Part shown: positions 61,294 through 64,000 of the stretch, one piece after another
How positions within the stretch are numbered: position 1 is the stretch's first letter
Layout: each line of letters begins with the position of its first letter
Assembly: GCF_024198255.1 (NCBI RefSeq)
Contig: NZ_JAJVKW010000012.1
Span: forward strand, 62,001-126,000
Direction: 5' to 3'
Source: Myxococcus guangdongensis
GTDB lineage: Bacteria > Myxococcota > Myxococcia > Myxococcales > Myxococcaceae
Length of the DNA: 64,000 nucleotides
The notes under the pieces: generated by a model
Databases searched by the model: none
Told to the model about the DNA's origin: nothing
What the model saw: only the letters and a program-made list of their open reading frames with translations
Position numbers and translations under genes: made by a program

Positions 61294-61473
61294 TCACAGC
61301 ACCGGGAAGACGCGGCCCGGACCCGTGATGATGGGGCCCGTCACCACGGGACCCGTGATGACGGGGCCCGGCAGGGTGACGACGGGGATGTTGGAGACGG
61401 GGATGGAGCCACCGACGACGCACTTCATGGTGTCGGCGGACAGTTTGATGGCAACGCTGCGGGGCTTGTTCAT
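61294..61473 (-). CDS. RiPP precursor peptide with double-glycine leader
   Basis: A 59-residue peptide gene. ATG 61473 follows AAGGAG by 7 bases. Residues 1-22 are a leader (MNKPRSVAIKLSADTMKCVV ending GG) matching the C39 double-glycine type with Leu, Met and Val at the expected spacing before GG. Residues 23-59 are a core starting SIPVSNIPVVTLP, then three GP(V/I)(V/I)T units, GPG and RVFPVL. Rich in Pro, Val, Ile, Thr and Gly with no Cys, Asp, Glu or Lys. It is the first gene of an operon with a PqqD-like protein, an iron enzyme and a C39 exporter. It is too short for default gene callers. Confidence 0.8.
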   Translation of the reverse strand: MNKPRSVAIKLSADTMKCVVGGSIPVSNIPVVTLPGPVITGPVVTGPIITGPGRVFPVL

Positions 61474-61505
61474 GGTGATGCTCCTTGATGTGTCGGTTGT
61501 GACTG

Positions 61506-61526
61506 CGTGCTACGTGCTGCGTGCTG
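61506..61526. repeat. Three tandem CGTGCT(A/G) units upstream of the precursor
   Basis: Three 7-bp units lie 33 bp upstream of the precursor start, in the gap to the divergent PdxJ-like gene. Short tandem units in this position may be binding sites or slippage-prone promoter spacing. Only the repeat itself is seen. Confidence 0.4.
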
Positions 61527-61620
61527 CACCTGTGGCGGCCACACCCCACCGCCTGAATCGAGCGAGTCCCCATGCGGGGGCCGTGCGAGGATGGGTCCCC
61601 TGGAATCCGGAGGACCGTGG

Positions 61621-62373
61621 ATGCGTGCCGCTGCCTCGACACCCGTGCTTCGCGTGGGACTCAACAAGGTCGCGCTGCTGCGCTCGTCGCGTGGGAGCGC
61701 CGTCCCCGACCTCGGTGAGGCCGCGCGGGTGCTCGTCGACGGTGGGTGCCGCGCGCTGCTCGTGCACCAGTGGCCGGACCATCGACACGTGAAGCCCGAG
61801 GACGTCTCCGCGCTCGCGCGGCTGGATGTCATCCGCGACGAGCGCGCGACGCTGCACGTGGGCGGAGACCTGCGCGAGGACCTGGGCGCACTGCTCGAGC
61901 GGACGCCCGGTGTCGGCTGCTGGGTGGTGACACCCTTCGAGGCCCAGCACCTCACCACGCAGCGCGGCTGGCGCGCGGAGGATGACCAGGCACGGCTGGC
62001 CCACTGGGTGCGCTCGCTCCAGGGACGCACGCGCGTCTCTGTCTTCGTGGACCCGGAGCCAGCGGCCGTGGACCTCGTCGCGAGGGCGGGCGCCGCGGCG
62101 GTCGAGCTCAACTGCCGTGCGTATGTCGAAGGCTTCGCGACTCCCGCGCGGGAGCGAGCGCTGGAGGCACTGGTGCTCGCGGCAGACCGGGCGTGTCAGC
62201 TCGGGCTCGAGGTCAACGCCGCGCATGACCTGGACCGGCGACACCTGCCGCCGCTCATCCGCGCGGTACACCCCACGCTCGTGTCCGTGGGGCATGCCTT
62301 CGTCGCAGCGGCGGTCATCGCGGGGCTGCGTGAAGTGCTGCCTGGCTTCCTCCAGGCGGCCTCGGAGGAGTGA
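61621..62373 (+). CDS. Diverged PdxJ-like protein
   Basis: A 250-residue protein from ATG 61621 (GGAGGACC site). It follows pyridoxine 5'-phosphate synthase along its length: VGLNKVALLRSSRGSAVPDL, LLVHQWPDHRHVKPEDV, PFEAQHLTTQRGW, VSVFVDPEP, AAVELNC, EVNAAHDLDRRHLPPLI, and VGHAFVAAAVIAGL. But several PdxJ residues differ: the usual HLREDRRH is HQWPDHRH, the NLE motif is HVGGD, and HTG is NCR. It may be a paralogue with a changed reaction. It is divergent from the RiPP precursor and could belong to the locus. Housekeeping PdxJ is probably elsewhere. Confidence 0.7.
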   Translation: MRAAASTPVLRVGLNKVALLRSSRGSAVPDLGEAARVLVDGGCRALLVHQWPDHRHVKPEDVSALARLDVIRDERATLHVGGDLREDLGALLERTPGVGCWVVTPFEAQHLTTQRGWRAEDDQARLAHWVRSLQGRTRVSVFVDPEPAAVDLVARAGAAAVELNCRAYVEGFATPARERALEALVLAADRACQLGLEVNAAHDLDRRHLPPLIRAVHPTLVSVGHAFVAAAVIAGLREVLPGFLQAASEE

Positions 62374-62468
62374 GAGGGGTCGTGACTTCGCGCCCCCAGG
62401 CGGCACCACCCGCCCGCGCGCGACCTTGAGGACCTCGCGGCTTGGCGCGATGGACGGGTGCATCCGCG

Positions 62469-63521
62469 TCATGGCGACACCCCGATGTCTCGGGTGCCGT
62501 GCAGCTCCAGCGCTTCCGCGAGCAACCGCACGCCCGTCGCGTGCAGGACGAGCGCGATGTCCTCGGTCCGTGGGTTCACGGGCGCCAGCTGGAACGGCGC
62601 GTTCGCCAGGAGCAGCAGCGGTGCGAGCACGTCCAGCCTCACGCGCCAGTCCGCGTCCCTCCGCGCGCGGGCCTTCACGGACAGCTCGTCGACCAGCCAT
62701 GAATCCAGCGCGGCGAAGCGCTGCAACGCCGGCCCGGCCCACGCGGCCCACTCCCAGGAGATGCGTCCCTCGCCCTCACTCACCCGCGCCGCGCCCGCGC
62801 GCACCAGGTCATAGAGCCCGCGCGTGCACGTGCGCAGCTTGGCCAGGTCCTCCATGTAGTCGCTGTCGGAGTCCCCGGTGACAGTCGAGCCGCGCGGGTC
62901 CAGCAACAGGAAGCGACCCGTGGCTGGCTCGAACAGCACGTTGTCGTACTTGAAGTCCCCGTGGAATCGACCCAGGCACGGTGGACGCAGGCGCGAGAGC
63001 AACACGGTGTCGCGTTGCAGCTCGCGCATCAGGGACGCCGCGCTCGGGTACACCCGGCCGTGGATGTCCAGTTGCTCCGCTGAGCACAGGCGGTCGAAGC
63101 GCTCGGACATCCCTCGCCCCGCGCTCGCCCTGCGCCAGAACTTGTCCACGTAGCTGACGTGGAAGAAGTCCTCCGGTGCGGGCCGGTGATGGTCCGCGTA
63201 GAGCACGTCGAAGGCGAAGCCGAGGAGGCTCCGCGTCCCGGAGATGGCCTCGTCGACCGTCAGCGTGCCGTCCACCAGCACGCGCGACATGTCCGGCCAC
63301 GGGCAGAAGTCCATGTCGTACTCGGCCCAGCCCTCCCCCGTACGCACCTCCAGCACTCGCGGGAAGTACCCCACCGCCCTGGGCGGCAGCGCCTTCAGCC
63401 ACGCCACCTCGCGCAGGAGCTTGTCGCGGCCATGTGTGGCCCGCTTGGTGACGCGATGGCCCGTCACGCGCACGTCGCGCACGACGCCGCGCCAGTCCCC
63501 CTCCGAGACGGGCCCCCTCAT
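62469..63521 (-). CDS. Aminoglycoside-phosphotransferase/sugar-kinase-like protein
   Basis: A 350-residue protein with the APH-type catalytic segment FHGDFKYDNVLFE near residue 200, followed by LLLDPRG (Asp for metal), characteristic of small-molecule kinases of the APH/choline-kinase group. The N-terminal lobe has HRVTKRATHGRDKLLREVAWLK with the likely Lys and Glu. ATGA overlap with the RmlD-like gene upstream indicates joint translation and perhaps a sugar-modifying pair. The substrate is unknown. Confidence 0.75.
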   Translation of the reverse strand: MRGPVSEGDWRGVVRDVRVTGHRVTKRATHGRDKLLREVAWLKALPPRAVGYFPRVLEVRTGEGWAEYDMDFCPWPDMSRVLVDGTLTVDEAISGTRSLLGFAFDVLYADHHRPAPEDFFHVSYVDKFWRRASAGRGMSERFDRLCSAEQLDIHGRVYPSAASLMRELQRDTVLLSRLRPPCLGRFHGDFKYDNVLFEPATGRFLLLDPRGSTVTGDSDSDYMEDLAKLRTCTRGLYDLVRAGAARVSEGEGRISWEWAAWAGPALQRFAALDSWLVDELSVKARARRDADWRVRLDVLAPLLLLANAPFQLAPVNPRTEDIALVLHATGVRLLAEALELHGTRDIGVSP

Positions 63522-64000
63522 CGCGTCGCCTCCCGCTGATGACGGAGGACATCCAGTCCCTCCGTGAGCGTGAGCGGCGGCTCGAACCCGAGCGCGGACA
63601 GCCGCGTGGAGCCCAGTCGGTTGTCGCGAGGACGCGCCGCGAGCGACGACTCCTTGCGCGCGCGTACCAGGGACACGTCCAGGTCGAAGGCATGCGCCAG
63701 TCGCCGCGCCCAGGAGTACTTCGTGGTGGCCTCGGCGCCGCTGAAGTGCAGCACCCCGCGCACGCCTCCACCCGCGAGGCGCGCGAGCACCGCCGCCACT
63801 TCGTCCACCAACACCGGGTAGCGGACCTGCTCGCTATCCGCGTACACGGACTGTCCCGCGGCGAGTCGCTCCAGCGTGGACGCGACGAACGTCGACTTCT
63901 CGTCCGGACCCGAGAGGCCGTAGAGCAGTGGCACGCGCAGCACCAGCGCGTCCTCGAGTGTCAGCGCCAGCAGCTCCCCTTCCCGCTTGGTGACGCCGTA
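63518..64000 (-). CDS. RmlD-like NAD-dependent epimerase/reductase, 5' end off window
   Basis: The last 160 residues of an extended SDR. The first codons in view read YGVTKREGELLAL, the catalytic YxxxK, then VLRVPLLYGLSG, RYPVLVDEVAAVL, GVLHFSGAEATTKYSWARRLA and LSALGFEPPLTLTEGL, the usual end of dTDP-4-dehydrorhamnose reductases. The Rossmann N-terminus lies beyond the right edge. It stops on the ATG of the kinase-like gene (ATGA). Likely makes or reduces a nucleotide-sugar. Confidence 0.8.
   Translation of the reverse strand, partial: YGVTKREGELLALTLEDALVLRVPLLYGLSGPDEKSTFVASTLERLAAGQSVYADSEQVRYPVLVDEVAAVLARLAGGGVRGVLHFSGAEATTKYSWARRLAHAFDLDVSLVRARKESSLAARPRDNRLGSTRLSALGFEPPLTLTEGLDVLRHQREATR

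Overview
The window reads as chromosomal DNA of a predatory myxobacterium (Myxococcaceae, Myxococcus/Corallococcus-like). The grounds are very high GC with strong third-position GC bias, several eukaryote-like Ser/Thr kinases, a PilZ protein of the myxobacterial type, many lipoproteins with tandem paralogues, and secreted proteins with eukaryotic-type modules. No rRNA, tRNA or CRISPR array was seen. Genus and species are inference.

Left part (1-18.3 kb): an acyl-CoA carboxylase operon of the acyclic-terpene/branched acyl-CoA type (AtuA-like protein, carboxyltransferase, biotin carboxylase cut by the window edge) runs leftward, divergent from a TetR regulator, with a perfect 26-bp palindrome between them. 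An SDR enzyme follows. Next come two tandem lipoproteins with peptidase-like domains, one with an intact HExxH motif and one that has lost it. Then come a tandem duplicated 197-residue lipoprotein, three small lipoproteins on the other strand (one with a JAMM/RadC-like metal motif), a large secreted beta-propeller amidohydrolase and two hot-dog thioesterases.

18.3-22.75 kb: a DUF4142-type protein whose last 93 coding bases are repeated 3.67 kb downstream. The 96-bp direct repeats bracket a lower-GC cassette of three tightly spaced genes: a nitrilase-fold hydrolase, a winged-helix protein and an orotate-PRTase-like protein. It looks like a small integrated island and could be a defence or signalling module.

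22.75-54.4 kb: a kinase with an N-terminal zinc finger and a C-terminal secretin-N-like domain beside a stand-alone copy of that domain, a thyroglobulin type-1 repeat protein, a sigma factor, RtcB, a PilZ protein, a cupin, an MBL hydrolase, a degenerate histidine kinase, two coupled methyltransferases, a Fur-family regulator, polyphosphate kinase, an App1-type phosphatase, a glucose-oxidation operon (glucose dehydrogenase, GH15 enzyme, SMP-30/MRJP-like protein), a PEGA kinase, a sulfonate/nitrate-type ABC importer and an excisionase-like/PIN toxin-antitoxin pair.

54.5-61.5 kb: the most interesting locus is a compact leftward RiPP (ribosomally made peptide) operon. A 59-residue precursor with a double-glycine leader and a repetitive GP(V/I)(V/I)T core is followed by a hairpin. 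Overlapping genes then encode a nucleotidyltransferase, a PqqD-like recognition element, a haem-oxygenase-like iron enzyme, a C39 peptidase/ABC exporter carrying two cyclic-nucleotide-binding-like domains, and an HlyD adaptor. A diverged PdxJ-like gene lies divergent to the precursor. The window ends in a sugar-kinase-like/RmlD-like pair. I do not recognise this enzyme combination as a named RiPP class.
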